Positions 41,401 through 48,550 of a stretch of 48,550 bases of DNA are shown piece by piece. The position numbers and the translations under genes are program-made. The DNA lies in contig CADEDY010000028.1 in assembly GCA_902826215.1 (NCBI GenBank), positions 1-48,550 on the forward strand, written 5' to 3'. Below the pieces are notes generated by a model. That model was given only the letters and a program-made list of their open reading frames with translations. It searched no databases and was not told the origin of the DNA. Positions within the stretch are counted from its first letter, which is position 1, and each line of letters opens with the position of its first letter. This DNA is from an uncultured Bacteroidota bacterium. Lineage in GTDB: Bacteria > Bacteroidota > Bacteroidia > Flavobacteriales_F > PHOS-HE28.

Positions 41401-41829
41401 CTATTGCTCCGGCTCACCATACGAGATCATCCAATGGATCCCATACCGGTCACGTACCATGGCGAACAGCTTCGCCCAGAACGTAGGGCTCAGTTCCATC
41501 GTCACCTTTCCACCTTCGCGAAGCGCATCATACCACTTCTTCGCTTCCTCCTCGTTCGCTGGGCTCAGCGAGAGGTGCACGTTGTTGCCCGCGTTGAACG
41601 GATCGCCGTAACCCTCCGGCGCGTCGCTGCCCATCAAGAAAGGGGCGCCATCGACCAGTAGCGTGATGTGCATCACCTTCTCGCCATAGTTCGGTGGCAC
41701 TTTGTATTCCGGTGGCATCTCCTTGAAACGGCCGATGTATCCGAAGTCTCCGCCGAAGACCTTCTTGTAGAAACCGAATGCCTCTTCGCAGCTGCCGGGG
41801 AAGTTGAGGTAGGGGGTGGGGGGATTCAT
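41401..41829 (-). CDS. VOC family protein (PhnB-like)
   Basis: A 142-residue glyoxalase-fold protein of the PhnB/3-demethylubiquinone-like group. It has the family N terminus (PYLNFPGSCEEAFGFYKKVFGG), the middle strand VMHITLLVDGAPFLMGSD and a C-terminal DRYGIHWMISY. Metal-binding positions can be guessed (His in HITLL, Glu near the C terminus) but no substrate can be assigned. The length is standard. Confidence 0.92.
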   Translation of the reverse strand: MNPPTPYLNFPGSCEEAFGFYKKVFGGDFGYIGRFKEMPPEYKVPPNYGEKVMHITLLVDGAPFLMGSDAPEGYGDPFNAGNNVHLSLSPANEEEAKKWYDALREGGKVTMELSPTFWAKLFAMVRDRYGIHWMISYGEPEQ

Positions 41830-41927
41830 CTATGGTGTTTTCAGAGATCCGAAGATATAGGGGCACGAACTTCATGCCCGCATGTAATAGGACCTTCCTG
41901 TTTCATGCGTGCCAACGTCTGGCTACC

Positions 41928-42359
41928 TCACCCGTGCCGCTCCCAATACCTCTTCCCATACCCACAGAACAACTCCTCCGCCGCCTTGATGTTCCGCATC
42001 GCCTGTATGCAAACCGCATTGTTGTCATCCAGCACGATCCGCGCATTGTTGGTGAACCGCGAGGCCGAATGCCCTTCCGCATCGTTGGCATACTTGGCGA
42101 AGCACGCCACGTGCATCGAGTCCAAGGTCCTGCCGTTCGGTAGGCTGATGAAGTAACGGTCGTTCCCTTTCGCGGCCCGCAACTCGGCCTGCGCACCCGA
42201 AAGCACATCCCCCGCGAATACCGCGATCGTTTCACCCGAGTACAAGGCAATGGCCGTGAACAGCCCTTGGCCAGCACCCGGCAGTTGCGAGAGGCCGGTG
42301 TACAAATAGTCGGCCTCCAGCGCGTCGATCGAGGCGCTTGTTTGCGATGAAGTCTTCAA
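41928..42359 (-). CDS. SET-domain protein
   Basis: A protein of about 143 residues consisting mainly of one SET domain: GLSQLPGAGQGLFTA and GETIAVFAG form the N-terminal strands, CFAKYANDAEG...NNARIV is the pseudoknot (normally NHS/NxCxPN), and EELFCGYGKRYW is the C-terminal SAM-binding Tyr motif. The NH motif is replaced by YANDAEG, so catalysis may be altered. SET proteins methylate lysines. There is no ATG near the domain start: the frame continues upstream to a GTG at 42569, but a TTG at 42359 gives the expected length. The start is uncertain. Confidence 0.75.
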   Translation of the reverse strand: MKTSSQTSASIDALEADYLYTGLSQLPGAGQGLFTAIALYSGETIAVFAGDVLSGAQAELRAAKGNDRYFISLPNGRTLDSMHVACFAKYANDAEGHSASRFTNNARIVLDDNNAVCIQAMRNIKAAEELFCGYGKRYWERHG

Positions 42360-42650
42360 GGGAAAGGGATCAGGTGTCCGAGCGAGCTGTGCTGAAAGCC
42401 CGCAAAGTAGACCATCAATGACCCACGGGTTAGCCCGCACGCAGGGCCATCGCCTCTTCTCCACCGCGATCGCCGATTCTTCTCCTCCAATGATGTCGCG
42501 GGGCCGGTCCCGCCTTGGCCTGTTCAGTTTCTTCCGTTCTCGGACACACTGCACAACTGGAGCAAACACCGGCTAATGCGATGCAACCCGAGCTGGCAAT
42601 TTCCTTGACGGTCCGGCCCCCATACGTGGGACAGACATGCCCCCGTCGGT

Positions 42651-43004
42651 TCAGATATCCTTCCGATCCAGATCCTCGAAGTTGAGGTCGGTGTATGGCG
42701 GTTTCGCATCGTCGGCTGGAGGTGGGGTATCGGGTTCATCGCGCACGTATTCCCCCGTGTTCTTCAACCGATCGATCTCGTCGAAGGCCTCGTTGAGGCC
42801 ATCCAGGAACTTCTCGAAGTCCTCTTTGTAGAGGAAGATCTTGTGCTTGTCGTAATGCGCCGTGCCGTCCTCGTGCGTGTGTTTCTTGCTCTCGGTGATC
42901 GTCAAGTACAGGTCGCGCCCACGGGTGCTCTTCACATCGAAGAAGTAGGTGCGCTTACCAGCCCGCACGGCTTTGGAAAATACGTCCTCACGATCGTCCT
43001 GCAT
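42651..43004 (-). CDS. DUF3276/PUR-alpha-like nucleic-acid-binding protein
   Basis: A 117-residue DUF3276 protein: VFSKAVRAGKRTYFFDVKSTRGRDLYLTITESKK and KHKIFLYKEDFEKFLDGLNEAF form the PUR repeat, and the C-terminal tail is acidic. Bacterial PUR proteins bind single-stranded DNA/RNA with purine-rich preference, though in vivo roles in Bacteroidota are unclear. The ATG at 43004 is preferred over a TTG 12 codons upstream; a TATATTTG box lies 37 bases before it. Confidence 0.92.
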   Translation of the reverse strand: MQDDREDVFSKAVRAGKRTYFFDVKSTRGRDLYLTITESKKHTHEDGTAHYDKHKIFLYKEDFEKFLDGLNEAFDEIDRLKNTGEYVRDEPDTPPPADDAKPPYTDLNFEDLDRKDI

Positions 43005-43041
43005 GGTGCATTCGGGTCCGTGTATGTGCCACAGGCCCAAC

Positions 43042-43049
43042 CAAATATA
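43042..43049 (-). promoter_or_regulatory. TAnnTTTG -7 box for the DUF3276 gene
   Basis: Minus strand TATATTTG, an exact consensus match, 37 bases before the ATG at 43004. Confidence 0.45.
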
Positions 43050-43147
43050 GCCGGGTTCCTGCAGAAACCAAATCGCGGTGGTATCCCACAGTTCTCCAAG
43101 TGCAGGCCGGTCCTAGAGCTGGGTGCGGGCCATCGCAGGCCAATTGA

Positions 43148-45055
43148 TCACGCTTCGGCTCCCTTTTGGGCCTCTTCCAACAGCTGCTCTTCGTGCATGC
43201 GGGCGTAGTCGCCGTTGCGCTCCAGAAGTACTTCGTGGGTGCCTTCTTCGATCACCGCACCATTCCCCATCACCAAGATGTGATCCGCATCGCGCACGGC
43301 GCTGATCCGATGGCTGATGATCACGGTGGTACGGCCTTTCATCACGCTGCGCAGTTCACGCAGGATGGCCTCTTCCGTTGCGGTATCCACGGCGCTCAGG
43401 GCATCATCGAAAAGGAGGATGCGCGGTTGCGCGATGATGGCCCGTGCGATGCTGACGCGTTGTTTCTGCCCACCACTGAGCGTGATGCCGCGCTCACCGA
43501 CCATCGTATCGAAGCCGCGCTCGAACCCTTCAATGTCCTCCAGCACTTGGGCCTTTCGCGCCGCTTCACGGACCCGCTGATCCACGTCTTCACCGCCATC
43601 CAGGCGGAACGCGATGTTGTTGCGGATCGAATCGCTGAAGAGGAGCACTTCCTGCGGAACGAAGCCCAGTTGGGTTCGCAGGTGCGCCAACGGGATCTGC
43701 CGGATCGGCACATCGTCGATCAGCACTTCACCTTCCGTCGCATCGTACACGCGCCCGATGAGATCGGCCAGTGTGCTCTTGCCACAACCGGTATGCCCCA
43801 CCACGGCCAAGGTGCCACCAGCGGGGATACAGAACGAGACCTTGTCCAAGGCTTTGATCCCCGTATCGGGGTAGGTGTAGCTCACATTCCGGAAGGTGAT
43901 CCCGCCTTGGATCGGAGCAGGGGAGTACTCCTTGGTCGTTGGCACGTCCGCATCGGTGATGGCCGGTTCGGCATCCAGGAATTCGTTGATGCGCTCCATG
44001 CTGGCACTGGCCTGCTGGATCAACGAGGTGACCCAACCCACCGACGCGAAGGGCCAAGTGAGCATGTTCACGTAGATCACGAATTCGGCGATGTTGCCCA
44101 CGGTCACGGTCGGGTCGCCATCCAGCAATTTCTTCCCTCCGACGAAGATGGTGAGCACGGTACTCAATCCGATCAAGAGCATGATGGACGGCATGAAGAG
44201 CGCATCCACCGTGGCTTGGTCCATGCTCCGTTTGCGATAATCCGCAGCGGCTTCCGCGAAGCGTTCCACGGCCATCGGCTCCTTGGCATAGGCCTTCAGC
44301 ACCCTGATCCCGCTGAAACTCTCTTGCGCGAGGGTGCTCAACCGGCTTTGCTGCACCTGAACCGCCATGCTGCGCCGGTTCATCACATCACTGACGCGGT
44401 AGATGATCACGCTCATGATCGGCAACGGGGCCAAGGTCCAGAGGGTGAGTTCCACGTTCACGTTGAGCATGAAACCGATGCACATCACGAAAAGCACCAC
44501 CAGGTTGATGGTGTACATCACCGCCGGACCGAGGTACATGCGCACCTTGCCCACGTCCTCGCTGATCCGGTTCATGAGGTCGCCGGTGCTGTTGCGCTTG
44601 TAGAATGCCCGATCCAATTGCTGGTAGTGGGCGTAGACCCGGTTCTTCAGGTCGAACTCGATCAAGCGGCTTACCACGATGATGGTCTGGCGCATCAGGA
44701 AAAGGAAGAAGCCCTTCAGCAAGGCGAAAGCGAGGTAGAGCACACCAAGCAGGCCGGCACACCAGACCACGGTGGCTCTCATCGCATCCGTGTCGTGCAG
44801 GTCCTTCAGCCGTTCGGCGAGATCGAGCCCCGTCCAGCCCACCCACAGCTGCAACGTTTCCGGTATCGGCAATACCCGTTGCTCCGCTGGTAATTGCATT
44901 TGCGCGATGCCTTGGGCGATCAGGTTGATCGCTTCGCGGACCACCTGGGGCGAATACACAGCGAACAGGTTGCTGAGCGCGATGAACACCGTTCCGAGCA
45001 GCAGGTGCCACCGGTACTTCGCGAGGTAAGGGTTGAGCTTGAGGAGCGGTCGCAT
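43148..45055 (-). CDS. ABC transporter, fused permease/ATPase (MsbA/MdlB type)
   Basis: A 635-residue half-transporter. Six membrane helices (about 15-350, type IV exporter fold) precede an ATPase domain with Walker A (GHTGCGKST, about 418-426), Q-loop, signature LSGGQKQR (about 525-532), Walker B (ILLFDDALSAVD) and H-loop (ISHRIS). It works as a homodimer or paired heterodimer and exports a lipid, peptide or drug; the substrate cannot be read. It is monocistronic, divergent from the leucine dehydrogenase gene with a 168-base gap. Confidence 0.95.
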   Translation of the reverse strand: MRPLLKLNPYLAKYRWHLLLGTVFIALSNLFAVYSPQVVREAINLIAQGIAQMQLPAEQRVLPIPETLQLWVGWTGLDLAERLKDLHDTDAMRATVVWCAGLLGVLYLAFALLKGFFLFLMRQTIIVVSRLIEFDLKNRVYAHYQQLDRAFYKRNSTGDLMNRISEDVGKVRMYLGPAVMYTINLVVLFVMCIGFMLNVNVELTLWTLAPLPIMSVIIYRVSDVMNRRSMAVQVQQSRLSTLAQESFSGIRVLKAYAKEPMAVERFAEAAADYRKRSMDQATVDALFMPSIMLLIGLSTVLTIFVGGKKLLDGDPTVTVGNIAEFVIYVNMLTWPFASVGWVTSLIQQASASMERINEFLDAEPAITDADVPTTKEYSPAPIQGGITFRNVSYTYPDTGIKALDKVSFCIPAGGTLAVVGHTGCGKSTLADLIGRVYDATEGEVLIDDVPIRQIPLAHLRTQLGFVPQEVLLFSDSIRNNIAFRLDGGEDVDQRVREAARKAQVLEDIEGFERGFDTMVGERGITLSGGQKQRVSIARAIIAQPRILLFDDALSAVDTATEEAILRELRSVMKGRTTVIISHRISAVRDADHILVMGNGAVIEEGTHEVLLERNGDYARMHEEQLLEEAQKGAEA

Positions 45056-45074
45056 GCGGGGGACCGGAACGTGC

Positions 45075-45082
45075 TACTTTTG
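45075..45082 (+). promoter_or_regulatory. TAnnTTTG -7 box upstream of leucine dehydrogenase
   Basis: TACTTTTG on the plus strand in the divergent gap, 141 bases before the ATG at 45224. It may start the leucine dehydrogenase-nusB-yajC transcript. Confidence 0.4.
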
Positions 45083-45223
45083 CGCCGCCTGCAAGAACAG
45101 GTCCTGCAACAGCGGGACAAAGGTAGGCCGGATGGGAAGTGGACGAGGGCGGTGCCTGGATGAAAGAGTGGAAGGCGGCAGAACGTGATCGAAGCACGCC
45201 GGACGAACGAACCGAACAACACA

Positions 45224-46324
45224 ATGCTCAATACGACAACGAAGGCACAAAGCGCGGAGCCGGTGCTGGCACGCATGGAGAACTACGACCACGAGCAGGT
45301 GCTCTTTTGCCATGATCGCACCACCGGCCTCAAGGCGATCATCGCCATTCACGACACCACGCTCGGCCCCGCATTGGGTGGCACGCGGATGTGGCCGTAC
45401 GCCTCCGAAGCGGAGGCCCTAAGCGATGTCCTACGCCTAAGCCGTGGAATGACGTACAAGAGCTCACTCGCTGGGCTGGATCTCGGTGGCGGCAAAGCCG
45501 TGATCATCGGTGATGCCCGCACGCAGAAGACCGAAGCCATGTTCCGTCGCTTCGGCCGGTTCGTGGATAGTCTGAACGGCCGTTACATCACGGCAGAAGA
45601 TGTTGGCATGAGCACCACCGAAATGGTGAACATCCTGAAGGAGACCAAGAACGTGGCAGGCCTTCCGGAAGAAATGGGAGGCAGCGGCGACCCCAGCCCG
45701 GTGACCGCGTACGGCGTTTACTGCGGCATGAAGGCAGCGGCCAAGACCGCCTACGGAACCGATGACCTTAGCGGCCGTAAGGTCTCCATACAAGGCGCCG
45801 GTAACGTAGGCCGTGGTCTGGTGGAACTCCTGGTGAAGGAAGGAGCGAAGGTCTTCCTCACGGACATCCACGACGATAAGCTTGCTGCGATCAAGGCTGA
45901 ATTTCCTGCCATCACCTTGGTGCAGCCCGAAGCGGTGTACGACCTCGACGTCGACATCTATTCCCCGTGTGCATTGGGAGCAACGGTGAACGACGACACC
46001 CTGAAACGGCTGAAGTGCAGCGTGATCGCCGGAGCCGCTAACAACCAACTCGCGGACGAAGCGGTGCACGGAAAAGCGGTCATGGAGAAAGGCATTCTGT
46101 ACGCACCGGATTTCCTGATCAATGCAGGCGGGATCATCAATTGCTCGTGGGAGCGCAGGGGCTACAACCGGAAGGCGGCCCTTCGCCAGACCGAGGACAT
46201 CCACCAGACCGCTTTACGCATCTTCAAGGCCAGTGCAGACCTTGGCATTCCTACTTACCTCGCCGCGAACCAAGCCGCTGAGGACCGCATCACAAGCATG
46301 CGTTCCGCCGGCATGCGTTTCTGA
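45224..46324 (+). CDS. leucine dehydrogenase (Glu/Leu/Phe/Val dehydrogenase family)
   Basis: A 366-residue enzyme that oxidatively deaminates branched-chain amino acids with NAD+. Catalytic lysines are visible at K79 (GMTYKSSLAG) and K91 (DLGGGKAVI). The Rossmann motif is GAGNVGRGL (191-199). The ATG at 45224 is preferred to a GTG 13 codons earlier, because the family N terminus starts here. It fits leucine catabolism together with the HMG-CoA lyase in this window. nusB begins 8 bases after the stop, so the genes are probably cotranscribed. Confidence 0.93.
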   Translation: MLNTTTKAQSAEPVLARMENYDHEQVLFCHDRTTGLKAIIAIHDTTLGPALGGTRMWPYASEAEALSDVLRLSRGMTYKSSLAGLDLGGGKAVIIGDARTQKTEAMFRRFGRFVDSLNGRYITAEDVGMSTTEMVNILKETKNVAGLPEEMGGSGDPSPVTAYGVYCGMKAAAKTAYGTDDLSGRKVSIQGAGNVGRGLVELLVKEGAKVFLTDIHDDKLAAIKAEFPAITLVQPEAVYDLDVDIYSPCALGATVNDDTLKRLKCSVIAGAANNQLADEAVHGKAVMEKGILYAPDFLINAGGIINCSWERRGYNRKAALRQTEDIHQTALRIFKASADLGIPTYLAANQAAEDRITSMRSAGMRF

Positions 46325-46332
46325 CCCCGAAC

Positions 46333-47283
46333 ATGCTCAACCGCCGTTATCTCCGCATCAAGGCCTTCCAGTCGCTCTACGCCTATTGGCAGAGCGATAC
46401 CGCCAGTGCGGCCCGCATCGAGAAGGAACTCTTCACTGGGATCGAACGCACCTACGATCTCTATCTGTCCCTTCTCTTGGTCTTTGGCGAATTGCGGCAC
46501 ATCGCTGAACTGCGTATTGAAGAGCGCAAGAAGAAGCGCCTGCCCACAGCCGGGGATCTGGCGCCCAATCGTCGCTTCGTGGACAATCCGGTCGTGCAGG
46601 CGATCGCAGAAAGTGAGCGACTTCGCATCGAAAGTGAGAAGCGGAAGATCAGTTGGGTAGGGAACCACGAACTCTTCACCGGCATCTACAAGGAACTGGA
46701 AGCGAACGAAGTGGTGACCGCCTATTTGCAGCAGGATTCCACCACCTTCAAGCAGGACCAAGCATTCGCGATCCAGGTCTTCACCGACCTCATTGCCAAC
46801 AACGAGGCGCTGCAGGAGGTCTTCGAAGCACGCAGCATAACGTGGTTGGAAGATCTGGACCTTGCGGCCAGCTTGGTGAAACGCATGCTCGAGCAAATGC
46901 GCGCCGCGGATCCGGCGGAATTGTTGATGAGCGAGCTCGTTCGCGACCCGAAGGAGGACAACGAATTCGTTTCCACGCTCTTCCGCAAGACCATTGAACT
47001 GGGCGAGGAACACGAAAAGGCCATCGCCGAGAAGTCGAGCAACTGGGAAAGCGATCGCATTGCCCTCAGCGACATGATCCTGATGAAGATGGCGCTTACC
47101 GAAGTGCGGATCTTCGATCAGATCCCGGTGAAGGTGACGATGAACGAATACATCGAGGTCGCCAAGGCCTACAGCACGCCGAAGAGCAAGAATTTCATCA
47201 ACGGGGTGCTGGATAAGCTCTTCATCGAAATGCGCACTGACGGCCGCATCCACAAAGTGGGCAGGGGATTGCTTGAGAGTTGA
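46333..47283 (+). CDS. nusB: transcription antitermination protein NusB
   Basis: A 316-residue protein, about twice the length of E. coli NusB, as usual in Bacteroidota. The opening LNRRYLRIKAFQSLYAYWQS is the NusB N-terminal helix, and the C-terminal part (about 195-300; DRIALSDMILMKMALTEVRIFDQIPVKVTMNEYIEVAKAYSTPKSKNFINGVLDKL) is the all-helical RNA/NusE-binding core. It forms the antitermination complex on rRNA leader RNA with NusE (S10), NusA and NusG. It is followed by the DUF1573 lipoprotein gene after 3 bases and by yajC, a familiar gene order in this phylum. Confidence 0.95.
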   Translation: MLNRRYLRIKAFQSLYAYWQSDTASAARIEKELFTGIERTYDLYLSLLLVFGELRHIAELRIEERKKKRLPTAGDLAPNRRFVDNPVVQAIAESERLRIESEKRKISWVGNHELFTGIYKELEANEVVTAYLQQDSTTFKQDQAFAIQVFTDLIANNEALQEVFEARSITWLEDLDLAASLVKRMLEQMRAADPAELLMSELVRDPKEDNEFVSTLFRKTIELGEEHEKAIAEKSSNWESDRIALSDMILMKMALTEVRIFDQIPVKVTMNEYIEVAKAYSTPKSKNFINGVLDKLFIEMRTDGRIHKVGRGLLES

Positions 47284-47286
47284 GGG

Positions 47287-47793
47287 ATGAACAGCACGAT
47301 CCAAATAGCCGCACGTGCGAAGTGGTATTTCCTGCTCCTGCTCCTGCCGTTCGAATTTTCAAGCTGCCGGATCACGGATCACTCCGAGCGCGACCCCGAT
47401 CAAGTTTCCCCGGACGGTTTGAATTTCCCCGCTTCGGGCTACGAGAATGTTGACCCTGACAAACTTCCCAAAATGGAGTTCGAGGCTACCCATCTCGATC
47501 TGGGTAGCCTCGTTCAAGGGGACCGTGTAGAACGCAACTACACCTTCACGAATACCGGCGGAGGTCCTTTGGTGATCAGCGATGTACGCGGCTCATGCGG
47601 CTGCACCGTTGGTAAGGATTGGCCCAAGAACCCCGTGAAACCGGGCGAGAAAGCCACCATTTCCGTGAGCTTCGATAGTGAAGGCCGCAATGGTCGGCAG
47701 GACAAGACCGTGACCGTTGTCGCCAACACCTCACCACCCAGCACCGTACTCACACTCAGCGCCGAAGTGATCGGCCCCACAACAACTCCATAG
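47287..47793 (+). CDS. DUF1573 lipoprotein
   Basis: A 168-residue protein with a lipoprotein signal peptide (WYFLLLLLPFEFSSC, Cys27). The mature domain is a DUF1573 Ig-like fold: FEATHLDLGSLVQGDRVERNYTFTNTGGGPLVISDVRGSCGCTVGKDWPKNPVKPGEKATISVSFDSEGRNG. The GSCGCT motif with two cysteines is typical. The function is unknown; these proteins are exported and anchored to the envelope. It sits between nusB and yajC, 3 bases after the former and 15 before the latter. Confidence 0.92.
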   Translation: MNSTIQIAARAKWYFLLLLLPFEFSSCRITDHSERDPDQVSPDGLNFPASGYENVDPDKLPKMEFEATHLDLGSLVQGDRVERNYTFTNTGGGPLVISDVRGSCGCTVGKDWPKNPVKPGEKATISVSFDSEGRNGRQDKTVTVVANTSPPSTVLTLSAEVIGPTTTP

Positions 47794-47808
47794 ACCTCGT
47801 CCGACGTT

Positions 47809-48135
47809 ATGATCACTGCTAGCATTCTCCTTCAAGCCCAAAGCCAGGGCAGCGACCCCATGTTCTACATCATGATGGGCCTTCTCATGGTGGTCTTCTA
47901 TTTCTTCATGATCCGGCCGCAGCAGAAGAAGGCCAAGGATGCCAAGAAGTTCCGCGAAGCGTTGCAGAAGGGCGTCAAAGTGGTCACCATCGGCGGCCTA
48001 CATGGCAAAGTGATCGAGGTGACGGATACCACGATCCTGTTGGAAGTGGACTCGAACGTGAAATTGCGTTTCGAGAAGAGCGCCATCGCCATGGACAACT
48101 CGCAACAGTTGAACGAGGTGACCGCGAAAGCTTGA
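47809..48135 (+). CDS. yajC: preprotein translocase subunit YajC
   Basis: A 108-residue YajC protein. A single membrane helix (about residues 15-38; FYIMMGLLMVVFYFFMIRPQQKKAKD has the family signature RPQQKK) is followed by a cytoplasmic domain (VVTIGGLHGKVIEVTDTTILLEVDSNVKLRFEKSAI). It associates with SecDF. It ends the nusB cluster, and coaE is expected next. Confidence 0.95.
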   Translation: MITASILLQAQSQGSDPMFYIMMGLLMVVFYFFMIRPQQKKAKDAKKFREALQKGVKVVTIGGLHGKVIEVTDTTILLEVDSNVKLRFEKSAIAMDNSQQLNEVTAKA

Positions 48136-48139
48136 TAAC

Positions 48140-48161
48140 AGCGGCATGAACGCCGCTTAAT
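48140..48161 (+). terminator. possible weak hairpin after yajC
   Basis: AGCGGC and GCCGCT form a 6-bp stem with an ATGAAC loop, followed by TAATTACC. The T content is poor, so this is a weak candidate. Confidence 0.3.
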
Positions 48162-48197
48162 TACCGGCGTTCGATCCATACAGGACCACAAGAAGAG

Positions 48198-48420
48198 ATG
48201 CTACGGATCGCCCTCCCCGGTGGGAGGGTCCAGGCCACCAACGCGGACGCCGAGCGGCGCGGAATCAGGGCGCGAGTCCGGCAGATGGACGCCGAGCACC
48301 TCGACTTCCCCGACGCCTCGTTCGATCGGGTGGTCTGCGGCTTCGGCATCATGTTCTTCCCCGATCAGCCGCGCGGCCTGCGCGAGATGCGCCGAGTGCT
48401 GCGCCCTGGCGGCCGGGTCG
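48198..48420 (+). pseudogene. coaE-like start joined to a UbiE-type methyltransferase fragment
   Basis: An ATG at 48198 begins MLRIALPGG, which matches the start of dephospho-CoA kinase (CoaE: MLxIxLTGGIGSGK), the gene normally following yajC. The similarity stops within about 10 codons. The frame stays open and becomes part of a class I SAM methyltransferase: [29 protein letters not shown], then [15 protein letters not shown], the UbiE/MenG pattern of motifs II-III, without motif I or the C-terminal part. The codon third positions are almost all G/C, unlike the rest of the window. I read this as a chimeric join, not an expressed gene. Confidence 0.7.
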
Positions 48421-48550
48421 TTCCAGCTGCCGTCGCGGGCCGCGTACTCGGTCGCGGGGCGCGGCACCGGGGTGACCGGGCGCATCGGGCGCGGGATCGT
48501 GAAGGTCGGCGAGGAAATCGAGATCATCGGCCTGCGTCCGACGGTGAAGA
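48421..48550 (+). pseudogene. fragment of elongation factor Tu, domain 2, cut by the window end
   Basis: In a different frame from the methyltransferase fragment, 43 codons read [20 protein letters not shown], then [20 protein letters not shown] and TVK. This aligns with EF-Tu domain 2 (F-x-x-P-x-x-x-x-F-S-I-x-G-R-G-T-V-V-T-G-R-I/V-E-R-G). Two substitutions stand out: GTVVTG is GTGVTG and the RxERG Glu is Gly. The start and the GTPase domain are missing. It belongs to a GC-richer genome than the rest of the contig. Confidence 0.75.

Noticed and set aside
43166..44893. 575-codon open frame on the plus strand
   Set aside because: Antisense of the ABC exporter; His/Asp/Gln-rich composition typical of a shadow frame in GC-rich DNA.
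48198..48550. Novel fusion of methyltransferase and EF-Tu
   Set aside because: The fragments are partial, in different frames and of foreign composition at the contig edge; a chimera is the simpler explanation.

Overview
The window looks like a contig from a GC-rich member of the Bacteroidota, most probably a Flavobacteriales-related lineage. The evidence is several proteins with type IX secretion (T9SS) C-terminal sorting domains, a TonB-dependent receptor with a carboxypeptidase-like N-terminal domain, families typical of this phylum (DUF3078, DUF1573, DUF4328, DUF3276/PUR, DUF5723-like), and promoter-like TAnnTTTG boxes placed just upstream of start codons. Nearly all of it reads as ordinary chromosome. 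I see no prophage, integrase, transposase, rRNA or CRISPR array.

Layout. 0.2-1.6 kb: a small lipoprotein, a fatty-acid-hydroxylase-family membrane protein and a tRNA-Val(GAC). 1.9-5.4 kb: an ECF sigma factor, a 72-residue partner, two MscS-type channels and a DUF3078 outer-membrane protein, all on the plus strand, closed by a terminator. 5.4-10.4 kb (minus strand): a GT39-like glycosyltransferase, smpB, and a metal module of an NRAMP-USP fusion plus an MntR-like regulator. A 16-bp perfect palindrome separates this module from a divergent TonB-dependent receptor (10.5-12.8 kb). 12.8-14.7 kb: pyrD and HMG-CoA lyase. 14.7-15.2 kb: a GxxExxY gene framed by inverted repeats. 15.2-19.3 kb: a metallophosphoesterase, a PIG-V-like mannosyltransferase and a T9SS propeller protein; the last two look AT-richer than their surroundings.

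19.3-23.7 kb: a DUF2306 membrane protein, then four overlapping surface-polysaccharide genes (GT4, GT4, WcaF-like acetyltransferase, GT2). 23.7-32.3 kb: MmcQ/YjbR, a MuiA/DUF4139 protein with an inserted domain, a small membrane protein, a histone-H1-like protein, CreD, a zinc-protease-like lipoprotein, a DUF5723-like barrel and the CbpA/CbpM chaperone pair. 32.3-41.3 kb: five or six secreted proteins, mostly with T9SS signals, one of them carrying an S74 tail-fibre chaperone domain; a repeat-rich gene-free stretch lies at 37.4-37.9 kb. 41.4-48.1 kb: VOC, SET-domain, DUF3276, an MsbA-like ABC exporter, leucine dehydrogenase, nusB, a DUF1573 lipoprotein and yajC.

The last ~350 bases do not belong with the rest. 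What looks like the start codon and first residues of coaE runs into a fragment of a UbiE-type methyltransferase and then, in another frame, a fragment of EF-Tu domain 2, all visibly richer in GC. This is most likely an assembly chimera at a contig end.

The best candidates for new biology are the metal-uptake regulon with its predicted operator over a receptor promoter, the ECF sigma/small protein/MscS operon, the S74-T9SS fusion, the MuiA protein with an inserted CarboxypepD domain, the inverted-repeat-flanked GxxExxY cassette and the tRNA-Val with C at position 33. I found no clearly unprecedented defence or mobile system.
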